DNA of 64,000 nt. Origin: Macrolepiota albuminosa. Its lineage: Eukaryota; Basidiomycota; Agaricomycetes; Agaricales; Agaricaceae. This document shows positions 23,601-35,350 of the stretch, piece by piece (position 1 is the first letter of the stretch; every line of letters starts with the position of its first letter). A program made the position numbers and the translations under genes. The stretch is taken from assembly GCA_027475525.1 (NCBI GenBank), contig JAMWFC010000025.1, forward strand, positions 248,001 to 312,000. Reading direction: 5' to 3'. Below the pieces are notes generated by a model, which did not search any database, was not told where the DNA came from, and saw only the letters and a program-made list of their open reading frames with translations.

Positions 23601-24905
23601 GTTTAAGGGGAAATCTTTCATTAGTATGTTATATTTATGTACTGTCGGTAGATGAGCAAATGAAGCACGGTTATGAAAGACAATACTGACCCTTGTCCGT
23701 AGCATCCTTGAGACCAGTATCGGCTATGAAACTGACAGTGGCACGAAACCGTTTAGCGTTCCGAAGACAGTTAATAACCATGTTAACCTCATCGCTGCGT
23801 AATTGTGTTTCGATGCCGTCGAGTGCCCGTTCCAGGCTGAGCCAGAAGTTGATCTCTTGTGAGGCCGTTCCGGATCCGACATCGCGTGTAAGCTTCGTCA
23901 CTGCCTGGATGGCTTTGATCCATTGGTTGACGTGTGCTTGCAACGAATTCAAGAATGAGCTGTCGTTGAGGAGATTAGCCGGTATATGAGAGATATTGGG
24001 GGCAGTCTTGGCAGCCACTGCTTGTTCCACAGCTCTTTGGATGACGGGATGAATGACAAGATGTGTTTCGGGGATTTCGACGTTCTGTTGGAGGTGGAGA
24101 AGCGCAAGTTCCAACTCAGCAAACTTCTTCTTCGTCATTGGGATGCCTTGTACGTGTTAAAAGCGAGAATTCAATTAAGAACTGATGACATACCCATACG
24201 AGTATCACCACCATCCCGTCCCCCCGCGCGTGACCCAACGAAAGCGTCGAACCATGGCTTTACACCAGAACTCACGAGTGCATGCAAACCTTCGTACGGA
24301 GTATCTTCTCCACCAAAAAGATTCAGCATATGCAGTTGACTAGCAAGAGGAGTGAGAGGATCAAGTGTCGGGCCGCGTTTAATCAAAGCAAGCGTCGTTG
24401 CATGCGTTGGATGATATACGAGGTGTGGTGTAAGTTCGTACGTGTAAATCGGTGGCGCGTCATCTATACGATTGTAGTTATAACTTCAAACATATGATAC
24501 GAGCATACCTTCGACCTCTTCCCTAACTTTAACAACGTAAATTGACCCGCCATTATCTGCCGCAAAACGAATGATTTTCTCGTCAAATTCGTCGTCGAAC
24601 AAAGACTCGAGTTCGTCCGGTTCGGCGCCTATCACAGGGGGAAGCAACGCAAGCAGATATGAGCGAAATATTAAGGGATCGAATTGCGTCGTTGAATCAG
24701 GTGTGTCGTGATTGGTAGCGCCATTCGTTAAGCCATTTGCTGTGACCTCCACCTCCTGCGACGACATGGAGATGGTTGGAGATTCCTTGGATTTGATAGA
24801 TAATTTTGAGCGTCCCCAAGAACCCAGAGAAGACAGAAGCCGTCGCGAAGGGGTCCTGCGGTAACTCGTGAAATAACTCTGAAAGAATCCGGGTTCAGAG
24901 GCCAT
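20653..24905 (-). CDS. dhc1: Dynein heavy chain tail protein Dhc1 (split dynein)
   Basis: This is the N-terminal tail of cytoplasmic dynein-1 heavy chain, the part that dimerises and binds the intermediate and light intermediate chains. Twelve exons splice in phase: 24905-24509, 24463-24194, 24146-23691, 23614-23072, 23021-22855, 22804-22727, 22675-21914, 21860-21741, 21680-21474, 21411-21291, 21237-21140, 21087-20653. They give 1217 aa with no internal stop. The DHC_N1 region is evident: [76 protein letters not shown]. The protein ends [12 protein letters not shown], just where the tail should continue into the linker and AAA+ motor. No P-loop or motor sequence follows in the next several kb. 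This matches the dhc1/dhc2 split described for Schizophyllum commune and other agaricomycetes; dhc2 with the motor should be elsewhere in the genome. Confidence 0.9.
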
Positions 24906-27900
24906 TATCGAGTAAGTAAAGCGAGAACCTTACATATTATGGCACCCGTGCTCTAAACGAGGCTTCCGCGAGCACTTGCTGTAGGCTTGCAGCCGGCAGC
25001 CGAGACCCAGACGGACTGTGGAGGTCGTGAACGACGCGAAGGTTTGTTTGCAGATGTTTGTGCCTTGCCGATTGGGTCACTATGGGGTTATCTTCTTTCT
25101 TCTCTCTGCATATTATCTTTAAGATCGACAAACTGTTGGCTCAGGAGGCAAAAATCTTCTCAAGGATTTCTGGAGACGGGCTCTACAAATCTCAACATCT
25201 AATCGGTTTGCTAGGCTTTTAAACTCCCATTCAGACCACATAACCATCTGAACCAGTCTGATTAGTATTGTACGCGATAGCCATCGCGTTACTGTTCTTC
25301 CAGGCTCTAGAACTTGGCTTATGCATTAACGCCCAGACCTCAACGGATTCTGCCTGGTCGTTCAACTGCTCCTCATGTCTAGTTACACGGTTAAGCCGAT
25401 TTGTTGGTCAATCGCACATCTTCAGGAGTAACAAGGCTCCCACGTATCAAGGGGCATTGCCTCTGATTCATCATCCAATGTCCTGCGCACCGACTTATGG
25501 ATGCGTCCGAAAACAAAGAGCCGTCTATTGCTTCTGTTGAGCAGACGTATCAATCATCAGTGATACATCAGTTGAACTGTTAGGCGCCAGACTTCCATGA
25601 GACACCATATATCTTATCGAGGCTCCTGTAGCCTACCTAGAATTCTTGAGTGGCCGCATGAGTTCTTGACCATTTAAACCTTGTTTCACAATGGCAGTAA
25701 TCATAAGTGAGGTGGAGAAATGGAATTTTAAGGTATTTAGGAACATTTTTCACACTTTTCACAGTACGAAGCGGAGGTCAGCCTACCTTGTATGCCACAC
25801 AGTTCCAATCATACATGTTGCTGGCCCTCAGTGTTGCCATTCTCTTCATCGTTGAAACACCGAAGTAGATGTAAGCATCTAACATTCTTCCTGAAAGGGG
25901 GTTGATCTTGTGCCTTACTCCAAATGACTACAGCGCCAAACAGGGCGCATGCATAACCAGCGGAGGCATTTAGGACATCATTTCTGGTTTGAGGAAACCA
26001 ACAAAAATGGCTGTGGGTGAAAGTAGAGGTTGGCAGGTTTAAGCTCATCAAGATGAAAAGCATCACCCACAGAAGTGGTAGCAGCTGGACAGTGACCATG
26101 TCAGGGAAATAAGGAGGTGAGAGGAACTTGGTAAGTAGGTAGGTAAATGGTCATTGAATTGGTAAAAAGATGGCATGGAACCGAGTTATGTGGAGTAAAA
26201 AGTTCCGAAGGGCCAAGGTTGCTTCAGCCATTCTACAAGGGTTGGTATCATAACGATCAAGATCCTGCCAGTGACACCATAACTTATCTATCAAAACAAC
26301 TGAATGGAACATTCTTTCGGGGATTGTTGAAAAATATATTTCGCGACTTGAAACCTGATTGAAGGGTTCCAAATCAAAGAAGAGTCAAACGTTCTCATAA
26401 TCCAACTGTTCGAAAGATAGCTAAGCACAGGCAAGAGGACAAACACAGCCTTCTGTAAGCGCGGAATCAGCCCAGATCATGATCCTGAGCGTTAAGCGCA
26501 AGTGCTCAGCTCTAATGATTCACACGATGTAAAGACTCGTATAAACGCAGGTGTGATTCCAAGCCTAATACAGAGAAATATGTGGTTTATACCAAACCAG
26601 TGAGAAGCCCAAAGCCCACATGGGCTTGTTTCGAGGTTTATGACAGCCTCTAGAAAGAGATAGATCGAGAGTCGAGAAGCTATGAACTGAATGGATCACA
26701 GTACATGACCAGGATTCCTTGAGAAGTGGGAGTTCGCCGACTATCACCCCTGGAATCGGAAAAACGAGCAAACATACAAACACGTCCTCTTTTCTAAGTT
26801 ATGCTGTAGAAAACCTATATAAAAGCGAAACAGTGGCGGTCAGCTGGCGTGAAATGCGGTAGAACCAAGCTCGAAACTCTTTCCCATGTTGATTACTCGG
26901 ACAGATATCGGAGTCCACTGCCACACCCTCATAAACATTGGATAAAATCACCTTCCTTACTATCTCAGATCTGTGGCGCATGTGCTCAGAAGTCACGAGG
27001 CCTATTTTTATCCATCACTACAGCAATGTTCTATCAACGGCGCAAGTTCGTTCTCCTTGGAGAGATTTTTTGATTATTACATACCATAAACTGACATAGC
27101 GCTAAAACGGTAGTGCATAGAAACAGGACCAGCCTTTTCAACGGAGAGTACAAAACCGATAGATACTACTACACCATATAATATCATCAACAACTAAAAC
27201 TAAAACAAGTTCGAGGGAAAAAAAGCTGAAAAAGATGACTATAATGAAGCATAGTAGAGCACGAGAGACGGAGACGACGGGTCTAAAAAGATCGAGGGAT
27301 AAAAATGTGTGTAAAATATACACAAGCATATGCATACTGATGGCTGTGGTCCCCACACCCACAGAATGTCAATATAAATACAAACAGAGGAGGAGCAATT
27401 TGACCACGGACAAAAACTAGACGCCGAACAAGAATGCAAGGCAATAGAGAGGGGCCATGCAGCTACATATGGATGTGGCGCTCCAAGGGTGGGAAGTTCC
27501 GATACCTCGGAGGCGAAATAAAAACATAACAAGGGCGACCACGGTATTCAAGCGTGCGCCGAACGATCATAACATGATAGTCCGAATCTGGAAAACAAGA
27601 AAAAACAAAAGAGAGAAAAAAGTTAGTTCAACACCTATTCTTTAAGATTCCGAAGAACGGAGAGCTAGAGGAAACTTACGTTTTTGCTCACGATTGTGCT
27701 GTAAACGAAGATCAAAGGTTTTTGTTTTTTTTTTGTTCACGAGGTTTTTTTAGATTTGTACCAGAACGTGGAGATTCAATTATCGCATTTGTTAGGCAGG
27801 ACGAGGGGGAAAAACCAAGCAAAAGGACATCATGAGCATCACTCATCCACAGGGAAAAAAAAAGACGACACGAAAAAGAAAGGACATGAAGAAATGAAAT

Positions 27901-28074
27901 AAAAAAAAAACAGGGATCCTCTAACGGGAATGTGAATGGTCATCGTAGTATAAGATAAAAAGAAAAATGGTGTAAATGTACAAGTCATTAGGAGCGGCGT
28001 GTGTGTGGAGATGGGTCGCAAGGGGCGTGAGAAGGGGGTGAGATCAATGTTTAGCAAAGATAAATAGCCTTGCG
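24906..28074. other. Large intergenic region, nothing recognised
   Basis: This includes the dynein promoter side (from 24906) and the 3' flank of the G-alpha gene (up to 28074). Frames here are short (under 100 codons) and motif-free. Around 25539-25552 the sequence CAGACGTATCAA equals the end of the dispersed repeat family seen near 39-53 kb, perhaps a lone remnant. From about 27.7 to 28.0 kb the sequence is purine-rich with several poly(A) runs, probably 3' UTR. Confidence 0.4.
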
Positions 28075-29821
28075 CTATATCAATGCTGCGACCTCAAGGT
28101 TTGATCGAAGGACGATGCTGAGGTAGAAGAGAGGAATTAAGCGTTCGGTTGAATGGGGATGAAAAAAGAAGGGGAAAACATAGAAGAGGTGGAGTGTGCG
28201 AAGTGAAGCAAAAGATGGAGAGTTAAAAAGACTCACTCTGGAAAGATCCAAAAGATCTCAGTCCGTCAAATCATCAATGATCAAAATTAAGGAACTAACC
28301 TTCGACGGCGGCCATTACGACCCGAAGCATAGCTGTATCGGTAGCTGTTGTTATACTTGACAGGAATAATTATGATGAGCAAAGTAAAAATGACATGAGG
28401 AAAGTATATTCGTACTGGATATAGATTTCTCTCTCTTTTGATCTTCCCGCCTTTTGCGCCAACTTTGCGAACCGGCGCTTGAAGTAGTCGCGTCCCGCCC
28501 GGATATCGCCGGACTCGCCCTCGAAATCCTGAGAGGGGAAAAGAGGTCAACGTCAAATCCAGTCAATCATTCTGTTCGTGTACATACGGGGAAAAAATTC
28601 TTAATGTCCGACGTGGGTATCTTTTTCTCAAACAGGTCGTTCTTATTTAAAAACAAGATCTGTCAAAAAATCACATCAGTAGATGTAAACAGATCAAAGA
28701 TGGCGCATAATCAAACGAACGATGGATGTTGATTTGAACCACTGTGAATGACATATTGAATCCCATATTGTCATCGCGTCTTGCATTTGATTCTGTCAAA
28801 TAAGCGAGCTTCAGAACGATATGAGTCGAGATGATAGCCTTGACACGACTTACGGCATCCCTGTCTTCAACAATGCACTGATCATACCCGCTCAGACTGA
28901 CCAGGAACAGGATACTTGTCACGTCTTGAAAACAGTGTATCCATTTCCGCCGCTCGCTCTTCTGCCCACCGACATCTACCATAAGCATCTGATGATCCCG
29001 CAACTCAAACGTCGTCTCCGTGATACCGATTGTTCGTGCCCTACATCGGATAATGTCCTGTTCCACCGGGAGATACGCAGGATCGAAGAGGCGGTCAAGA
29101 GAAGAAAAGAAATAAAGTAGACTATGTAATAAGTGGATCGTCAGAAGAACAGAAGCGCACATATATACAATGAGAGCATAATTGACTATGTACGCACTTT
29201 TCTGGCAAGGCAGCCTCGTTTCCTCGTTCCCAACCCTTTTGTACGTTGGGATCCTGCCAGAGCGCTTTGAGGGGCTCGTAGTACGCCATAGGGAAAGGCT
29301 CGCTGTCTCTCAGATCCGGGGCGTTCTTGATGGCGTCCACATGGGAAACGTTCTCCTCTGCGACCTTGAGATCCATGTCTTCCATCGCTTCAAGCAAGTA
29401 CTTCATCCCTTGCGTGAGGTTTTCGAATACCAGCTGCCGGAACGATTCAACCTCTTGAGAGGAGAACGGTATTTTGTGGATCAGGCGCATTTGCTATCAT
29501 CAGTGAAGTTGCCACAGATACAATCTAGGAGAATTGTGTGGCATACCTTGAGTACTGTCGACTTTCCCGAGTCTCCAGAGCCCAATAGCAATACCTGGGG
29601 TGACCATATTACTCTATATGTTTGGTCGATGGGGTGGCTTACGACACACCTTGACCTGGGTTGCCATCTTGACTTTTGTCTGAACGACTGATCAATTCCA
29701 TCAGGTCGACCGAATGCTGCTAAGAACTCACCTCCTTCAGCTGTTTTTCTACCTCCCTGTGTCTTTGCTTGTCGAGCTCTGTGACCTCCACGCCCCTCGG
29801 TGCAGATAAGCAAGATCCCAT
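28075..29821 (-). CDS. Heterotrimeric G-protein alpha subunit
   Basis: This is a GTP-binding alpha subunit acting at the plasma membrane downstream of GPCRs. Exons are 29821-29732, 29679-29650, 29594-29547, 29493-29198, 29121-28854, 28792-28721, 28659-28588, 28528-28416, 28355-28300, a single base at 28237, and 28117-28075. Together they give 362 aa in frame. The N-terminus MGSC carries the myristoylation Gly and palmitoylation Cys. The P-loop is GSGDSGKST (about residues 45-53) instead of the common GAGESGKST. Switch I is RCRARTIGITET, with catalytic Arg about 182 and Mg-binding Thr about 185. Switch II is DVGGQKSERRKWIHCF, with Gln about 208. FLNKNDLF and TTATDT bind guanine. The end DIVLRSNLEVAALI is a proper receptor-contact tail lacking the pertussis-toxin Cys. 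It is only in frame if a one-nucleotide exon is used between the last two exons. Confidence 0.9.
28237..28237 (-). other. Predicted one-nucleotide microexon of the G-alpha gene
   Basis: On the minus strand, exon 9 ends in GTCGAAG before GTTAGT, and the last exon starts CATCGTCC after CTCAG. Direct joining shifts the frame and destroys the conserved C-terminus. Between them lies TTTCCAG, then one A, then GTGAGTC. A 62-bp intron (28299-28238), a one-base exon A, and a 119-bp intron (28236-28118) make the split codon GAC and give DIVLRSNLEVAALI. All four splice sites are canonical. Confidence 0.7.
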
Positions 29822-31062
29822 AGCTTCAGCTACTCTTCAGCGCGCAGGGTTCGAGATGTGTGTGATGCGTAACCAAGGCTAAAAGGAAGCCTTGTGGTTA
29901 GCCGTGACAGAGAAGGAATGTGCTGATTGTCAAAGGCTGATGAACTTGAACTGAAACGTGGGGCCAAATCACGTTGCGCACACAGGCCGGCGTAGAATGG
30001 ACTTGAAAGAAAGAAAGGGGGGAATGAAAAGGGGGAAAAAGGTGGCGGGAGAGAAACTAGAGGCGGCAGACACTCAAGGCTGCCAAAGAACGCTGAGTTT
30101 ACTAACGATCGAAATCTCATTCCCCCCTGTCAGTGCGCGGGAGTAAATATTTGATGCCATGCTCATTGTATTGGCAAGCTCTTCCATCATCAGACTTTGA
30201 TAATGACCATAAGGCAGCTTCGTGTCAGCCTTGACAGGGCGTATAATGTATCGACAATATTGCGAAGCTACATATGCATTATTGAAGCAATACAAATACG
30301 TAACATGTATAGCAGACATATAAAGACATATAAGTGCTGTGTGCTTCTACCCTTAACCTTAAGAACGAACCTGATTATGAACACGGTACATATTGAAATA
30401 TGTACTTCGATCGTGTTCAAATACTTTTACTTTCTGCAATTCATTTCGTTGTTGATTGGAGAAGGCAGAGCTGGGTGCCATGGCGCCTGGAATTCTAGAA
30501 ATCTTCACAGGAAACTAGTCAGAGGTTGACAAGTGCTAACACTTCGGAACATTCTGCCGCTTGATTTGGCCCCTGGTAAAATGCAGAACTCTGTCAAAAG
30601 GTAATTGTGAGGAGCCACCTTTGCTTTCGTCCAACGGACCGGATGCGACGAGAAAAATATTGTCTTACGATGTGGCTCGAGAAGTTCTCGAGTGGAAGGC
30701 CACGTGTTGTCAACTTTGTCTATTGTGCAGGGTCCCAATTGTTCATCAAATCTCTTGATAAATATATTTTCATCAAGCCTCGTGCGACCATAATTGGCTA
30801 CCAACAACCCCCTGTAACCCCCCGTGCACTCCACACTAATATCCACTGTATATGTAACAACAGTGCCCGAACTGCGCCCTCACACGTCCCCACCAATAAA
30901 TAAGTGATCACCCATTCACCTTATTGTTTCCCTTTGACTTTCCCAACTGGCCACGGCCACCACTATCCTACATTTATAAATACTTTCCCGTGAAAATCTC
31001 GGTTAACTCCCGCTTATTCATTCTCCAAGCCAGAGTCTAAGGTGACATCCTTACGTTTCCAA
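29822..31062. other. Divergent intergenic region
   Basis: About 1.24 kb lies between the starts of the G-alpha gene (minus) and the PH-CRIB gene (plus). It should hold both promoters. C/T-rich stretches occur from about 30.9 kb toward the PH-CRIB start, and TTTATAAATA near 30972-30981 is a plausible TATA box for it. No coding frame is convincing. Confidence 0.45.
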
Positions 31063-32238
31063 ATGGCTTGGTCAGAAGGAAAACAGCCACCGACACAAGG
31101 CCACGAGCCTCTGGTTGTACGAATGGGACAAGTGCGTGTCAAAAGCCAAGGGGCTTTTCCTGGCTGGGCCTGGAGAGCCAAGTCGCTTGTCCTAACCAAC
31201 GAGGCTCTCGTCATTCCAGGAAACAAGGTGAGTGTCGACGGAATGCCGGCAAAACCCAAACACCGACTTATTCTTAGATCCCTCTCGATCACATAACCAA
31301 AGTCGAACGGGTCGATCTCAAGCCCTACTGTCTCCTCGTCCAAGTCAAGAACAGAACCTACCACCTCTCCTTCAACAACGACGAGGAGCTCTACGATTGG
31401 AAGGACGACGTGTACTCTCGCTGTCCCCTCATCGGCGTCGGCAGTCCCTCGGGCTTCACCCACAACGTCCACGTTGGCTTCGACCAGATATCCAGCACCC
31501 TCCCTTCTCAATGGGACGCCCTCATTAACCCCTCCTTAGCACAGCCCACCTCACCCGCCATTGAGGACAAGGTGATCATGGAAGACGAAAAAACATTAGG
31601 AACCAACCTCAATTCCCTCCCGTCACTTGCGTACACGACAAATACCAGCCACACGACGCAGAAAGCCGGGCGCCCAAGATCAGCGATTCTCGACGGACAG
31701 TTGTCCATCAGGAAAGATGGCTTCTTCACTGGATGGAGATGGACGGCGCGCTGGATCGTCCTGCGCAACAAAACACTGACAATATATCGATCTCAGGTGA
31801 GTCGCTTCTTATCCATCAACTACAATTCTTTGATGTACTGCCTCATCTGACATACGTTTGACTGATACATTGCATCATATATAGGGCGCTTCCTCCCCCG
31901 CGGGCCGAGTAATCAACCTAGACGACATCACCAAGGTCGAAGTCATCAAATCTCGGCGGCTGCGCATCTACACGAAATCAGGCAAGCGATATTCCCTCTC
32001 CTTCCGAGTCGCCGAAGAAGTGCATATGTGGCGCGATGCCATCTCCCCACGGATAACGCCTTCTGGCCGAGAGATCAGTCATCCATGGGGATTTGTACAT
32101 CGTCAGCATGTCGGGTTCGATCCCATTACCGGTCAGTTTTTTGTATGTTTTCTCTCTCTACGGACACGTTCGCACTCTCATTTGTATTGCGATTAGGATA
32201 TGCCGGAAGCTTGGCGACACGTCCTCGAGCACTCATGA
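31063..32238 (+). CDS. Tandem PH-CRIB protein without kinase domain
   Basis: This is a predicted Cdc42/Rac effector or adaptor. Four phase-0 exons (31063-31227, 31278-31796, 31885-32142, 32197-32238) give 327 aa. It contains two copies of the PH-CRIB module known from the N-terminus of Cla4-type PAK kinases. PH1 covers about residues 18-103 (VRVKSQGAFPGWAWRAKSLV to EELYDWKDDVYSR) and CRIB1 about 110-124 (SPSGFTHNVHVGFD). PH2 covers about 192-282 (GQLSIRKDGFFTGWRWTARW to AEEVHMWRDAI) and CRIB2 about 292-307 (ISHPWGFVHRQHVGFD). The modules resemble each other, suggesting internal duplication. The protein stops 13 codons after the last intron, at WRHVLEHS. No kinase motif follows downstream. It could titrate GTPase or bridge membrane and Cdc42. 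The start is the first Met before PH1. Confidence 0.85.
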
Positions 32239-35070
32239 GATTGTCACTGAACAAGGACTGCCCGCGGAACCTCAGCAACCCGGCGTTGCTCAGCCCGTCT
32301 CATGAACCGAGCAGCGTATAGCTCTCCTGCTCTTACTTTGTTACTTTTCACGACCTCTTATCTAATCACCACTCCTCATCTGATCCAGACTAATGTGCCC
32401 CCATCATGATCGCTCAATTCTAATTGTATTCACCGTCGTCGCCGATTGTTTTCTTTTTCTCTCTTTCTTTCTTTTGTTGTTGGTGGTTTCGGCTGGCATC
32501 ACGTAACTTGTAGCACCTCGAGTTTGATAACGCCCTCCTCTCTTCCGGTCCAAGAGACATGTATTTTATTCTATCACGCACGTTTATGGATCAACTTTGA
32601 TTTTCCCCTGAACGTGGTCTTTAGAATCGCCATGAGAACCGTGTGGGCGCGGAATTATGTGCATGTTTAACAGCATTATGTATCTGCATCAAGTAAGTGC
32701 TCCTGTTTCACACCGTTCGTTACACAGCGCGTAGTTGTCTGTCAAACGAGTTTCATCGTTCTTCCTGATCACATGGTGGATTGAAGATCCCAGAAGCCCT
32801 ATGTCAATCACCAGGTTCGCAGCCTTCCTCATTCCAAAGATTCGCTACCGCTCTCCTAGCATGGATCTCCACATCCGAGTTTCTCTTCTTGCTTCCCACT
32901 TCACTTTCGTCCTGACCGCCGGGCGGCATTGACTTCCTCTGACCATCCGAGTTGTAGCGGATCTGCTGTGCTTAATAGAAGATTAACGATAATGTTCACT
33001 TTGTGTGCTGATATCACAACGTTACTCATTCTGTTAATCGGTCTCCTCACTGGTGGAGGTATGTATAATCAGTGCATCGGCGTATGCGGCGCAGGGTAAG
33101 TTTGTCACCCCGGTGTTCTTTGCCGGAGATACACATGTATGGCTTTTTTTTCGGCTTTGCGTAGGAACGTGGTATGAAGTCGGTGGGTATCCATCCACGT
33201 TCCTCAGGCACTTGACCCGGAAATTATTCGACTTTATCAGGTGTCGCCTTAATGCTTGTGGGCAGATGCATTAACACAACGAGGTATATTGTTGTCACTT
33301 GGGCACGGGATTTCCGATACCTATCCGTAAGTTTCGCTACTTGGTATTATCTTCCGTTCTGATATATCACCTCTTGTCAATACAGTGGAGCAGATACAAG
33401 TAACCCCAATACGTTAAATTCTCTCTGATCCTCTACCGTTCTTCCACCTGACTACAGTCGGTGGGACAGATAAACCTTTCATGCGACTGGGTCTCGGACT
33501 CCACGCCTCTTGGACCTGCGACGCCAAGCTCGGGTTCCCCATCGTCCACTGAAGAACGCAGATCTAGGACACGGTCTTGTGGGCGCCGACCACTTGATTC
33601 TCCGCCTGCACGCCCTCTTGGAGGTGCGCAGGCAGGCCCTGTCGCCGGGATCGAGTGTACCCAAATGCACGAAAAGTACGTATTTGACGGATGCAGAACG
33701 CACACGGCATATACAGACAGGAATGTCGTAAGTTGGGTTAGGATAAAACAGGAAAGTACTACTAGCACAGTTCTGTTGCAACTAGGTACACAGACAGGTG
33801 GCACCAGACAAGATAATATCGATTTTGTAATGTAGTGGTCTGTAGGATGTAAGCACAGTGAATATAATGAAACTGAAGGCAGCCCATACAGTTGGCCCTG
33901 GCCAACCACCCTCGTGTTCGTGCTTGCTCAGGCTGCATAATCAAGTATGATTGACTGTGACAGGCAAATCGTTGCACCAGTAGGATGATTGCAGGATAAG
34001 GGGTAATCCAGATGACTCGGGTGCCTATCATCTTAGCCCAATTTAAATTCTGTCCCAGTCGTTTATAAAATATCTATCGAGGCCCGTTGGAGTGCCGTGC
34101 CTTTCTGATTTGGCAGTCAATGACCTTTCTTCGAAGCTTCGCTCTGCAATAAAGGTTGAGCAAACAAACGTATATTGAGAAGTTACATAGTGGTGTCCGA
34201 CATAAAGTTCAGTACTGCGAACCAACTTCACAAAACTTTCATACACGCGATGCCATCAAACTATGAGAAGTTCAGGGAAAAAGAATAGATAAGAACTCGG
34301 CAAGGAACATTTACGCTAACGTTCCAAGGCGGAAAGGCGCAATCAGGCCAACTTCATCAATGTTAAGTTCTTCGCGAATCCATTCCACTTCTCCTTGAAT
34401 CGCGCAAAGCTCTCAGTGTTTCCAGTACATCTTTCAGGGCAAGGACCCGATAATGACGGGCACGGTTGTTTCATATGCTGATGTCAGGGCTTCCATAGAT
34501 TCTAATGAGGGCCAGATGAAGCTGAAGATACTATTATGAGCATTTGTACCGCTAAAGCATTAGCGAAGACTGACCCAGGTTTATTCCCGAGCGAACCGCT
34601 AATAAAAAGATCTTCAGTTCCTGCGAGTTTAGGCCCCCGTCCTGTTAACCGTGGCAGATTAAACGAGATATATGTCGATGCTATCCTTCACAGCGAGGTA
34701 TGCGCGACGATCCATGTCCTCAAATTCATCGTTTCTAGGGCCAGGAGACAGAGTTGTCCGGATTTGAAGTGAAACCAGATATGGTAGCACAAAATCTGCA
34801 ATATCTGCCTTGCCAGAGTAGTCTACCCGTTCGACTGTTGGTTACCATCAGGTATGACTCGGCAGTGAATTGATTATTTCTGGACGGAGAAGGCACCGAC
34901 TCGCTTCAAAGTCCCGTGAACGATCTCCTGTCCATACAAATGATTAAGCCCATGGCCCACATCCGTTGTCTCTCGAGCACGACTCGCGTCGACTTCAAGG
35001 AAGAAAGACCTGAAAACTCCTCACTCATGCAACACGGTTGGACGCTGTGGTTATGTTTAATATACTTTCC
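32239..35070. other. Intergenic region with possible gene relics
   Basis: No intact gene is recognisable in about 2.8 kb. The first part is the PH-CRIB 3' flank. Scattered protein-like fragments occur on both strands around 33.46-33.83 kb and 34.32-34.74 kb (for example EVEWIREELNIDEVGLIAPF on the minus strand). Their frames are broken and neighbouring frames look equally plausible, so I assign no function. Confidence 0.35.
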
Positions 35071-35350
35071 AGACTTGCAAGAATTATTTGGGTTAGAGCT
35101 ATATCCCGAACTCTGGCTGTGTAAGTGGCTGTCCTCGGCAGTTCGGGGCGTTGTGAACGGAAATCATCTCTTGTAATCAAAAAATACTTGCCATAAAAAC
35201 GGAAGAATTAAAGGAAGTGAAACATAGGAAATGGGATCACGTGGTTGTCCGACACCCCTTAAACAACTACAGACTTGTGAGAATTGTTTGAGACATCAAT
35301 ATCACGAACTCTTGCGTGTAAATGGCTGTCATAGGCAGTTCTGGTGCTAG
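35071..35350 (+). repeat. Diverged direct duplication upstream of the F-box gene
   Basis: About 80 bp beginning AGACTTG at 35071 is repeated about 200 bp later at 35271. Both copies run through GAACTCT, then GTGTAA(G/A)TGGCTGTC and GGCAGTTC. The candidate F-box start codon at 35322 lies in the second copy, where copy 1 has GTG instead of ATG. Confidence 0.6.

Noticed and set aside
20653..24905. Dynein gene as a truncated pseudogene
   Set aside because: All 12 exons are in phase with canonical splice sites and no stop, and a tail-only gene is the known arrangement in agaricomycetes.
32104..32126. tRNA-like T-arm sequence (GGTTCGATCCC)
   Set aside because: It lies inside the PH-CRIB coding exon and encodes the CRIB2 residues HVGFDPIT; no acceptor stem or anticodon arm can be drawn around it.
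33461..33835. 124-codon plus ORF rich in Ser/Arg/Pro
   Set aside because: Low-complexity composition, no motif, and competing open frames on both strands of a locally GC-rich segment.
34316..34740. Possible gene on the minus strand (EVEWIREELNIDEVGLIAPF; RHYRVLALKDVLETLRALRD)
   Set aside because: Two different frames look equally protein-like over the same bases, neither continues, and no splice path joins the pieces.
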